A stretch of DNA of 64,000 nt from Colius striatus (lineage: Eukaryota; Chordata; Aves; Coliiformes; Coliidae), in contig NC_084760.1 in assembly GCF_028858725.1 (NCBI RefSeq), positions 95,849,867-95,913,866 of the forward strand, given 5' to 3'. The notes under the pieces are model-generated. The model made no database searches. It saw nothing but the letters and a program-made list of their open reading frames with translations, and had not been told where the DNA came from. Shown here piece by piece: positions 63,184-64,000 of this stretch (positions are counted from its first letter, which is position 1; each line of letters opens with the position of its first letter). Made by a program: the position numbers and the translations under genes.

Positions 63184-64000
63184 AACCTCACTAAGTATGT
63201 GCTTTCAAGACTCTGGCATTATTCCCTTATAAGCCTCTATGAAACAACTAGACTTTCTATTGTTTTGCCACAAAGAACCAAACCAACAAAGCTGTGAGAA
63301 GAATATGCAAAATCAATGTTGTTAATACATGCAAGCTAAACCACTGTATTGTTAGCTACTCAGTTGCTGTTCTTTTCTGATTATTTCTTTTCTACTCAAG
63401 AAAAGTCACTGGAATTAATAGCTTTAAAGACTGAAATGTTCAATCTGTTAGTAATTTGGTAATGTCATGGAATATTAAGTGGCTATATTAAAGTAAATTT
63501 CAGTTCTGTTGGATTTCTTTCCAGTTTTGAGAGCTGAAGTATGACTTGAAATATAAAACTACCCAGTTGTTGGTGATACTATGTATTTCTTTTCAAAGGT
63601 TTTCTTTAGAAAGAAAAAAAAAACCCCACATCTGTGCAGGTATGAAACCTGTGGCTGTTTCAGCTGTGTACTTCTTTCTCCTATTTCCTTCCTCCCTTGT
63701 GTTTGTTTTGTTGTTGTTGCTCTGAGTTTTTGACTTCAGCTTAAAGGCAGGCACTTTAGTTTTGAGTCAGGAAATGTGGATGGAAGACCCCTGAGTTCTC
63801 AGTATATGAGAGTTATTATTGTTTATTCTATACCCTCTGTCTCTACTGAGATGCAATGAATAGTGTGGTTTAACATTAAAATGTGATTTATTTTCACTGT
63901 CAATGCAAAGTCATTTATGTTTGCTTCTGTACATATCCACTGCATTGTAGGACTACAGACCAGTAAGCTGTGAATGATACAAATTGTGCATAATAATAAA
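63184..64000 (+). other. GTF2A1L: GTF2A1L 3' UTR
   Basis: Non-coding sequence after the stop. It includes a purine-rich run (about 63608-63628) and weak attaaa hexamers (near 63488 and 63876). The canonical AATAAA occupies the last six bases of the window, so the cleavage site is probably just outside it. Confidence 0.7.
63995..64000 (+). terminator. GTF2A1L: candidate poly(A) signal of GTF2A1L
   Basis: AATAAA (within taataataaa) about 0.8 kb after the stop. It is the first canonical hexamer after the coding region. The downstream element is beyond the window. Confidence 0.55.

Overview
This window is nuclear DNA of a bird. The evidence is long introns with canonical vertebrate splice sites, CpG-island promoters, several CR1 LINE fragments carrying the avian CR1 3' end, and the gene order PPP1R21 - STON1 - GTF2A1L, which matches human 2p16.3 and the equivalent avian locus. 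All three genes lie on the + strand. I cannot tell which bird it is.

Layout: (1) 1-8200 holds the last five coding exons (136 codons) and 3' UTR of PPP1R21, a coiled-coil endosomal/FERRY-complex protein. One of its introns uses a GC donor and contains an old CR1 copy on the minus strand. (2) 8200-14800 is a spacer with a CR1 3' end fragment, a (TG)n run and a 52-bp-period duplication. (3) 14815-15330 is a CpG island with the probable non-coding first exon of STON1, followed at once by about 350 bp of pure pyrimidine repeats. (4) 26519-38118 carries the complete STON1 coding sequence (stonin 1, 734 aa) in three coding exons. The intron between the first two has a splice-competent, frame-compatible short terminal exon candidate and an unexplained gene-like segment. 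(5) 38119-48180 is a spacer with an exact 39-bp tandem duplication. (6) 48190-63183 holds a CpG island with an X-box (RFX-type), an E-box and GC boxes, then all nine coding exons of GTF2A1L (the germ-cell TFIIA alpha/beta paralogue, 494 aa by my splicing). Its last intron carries a long decayed CR1 with endonuclease and reverse transcriptase remnants. The window ends on an AATAAA that suits the GTF2A1L 3' end.

The three genes act in different processes: mRNA/early endosome coupling, AP-2 dependent endocytosis, and RNA polymerase II pre-initiation complex assembly. STON1 and GTF2A1L are linked structurally. The last internal STON1 exon ends in phase 0 and GTF2A1L exon 2 starts in phase 0, so the readthrough fusion known in human (STON1-GTF2A1L) is also possible in frame here, with a predicted 1197 aa.

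No CRISPR, tRNA, rRNA, operon or bacterial-type system is present. Exon boundaries were set by hand from GT/GC-AG sites, phase continuity and family resemblance. Repeat boundaries are approximate. I found no clearly new biological system. The most interesting points are the fusible STON1/GTF2A1L architecture, the candidate alternative STON1 end, the GC-AG intron, the X-box promoter and the retained taspase-1 type site.
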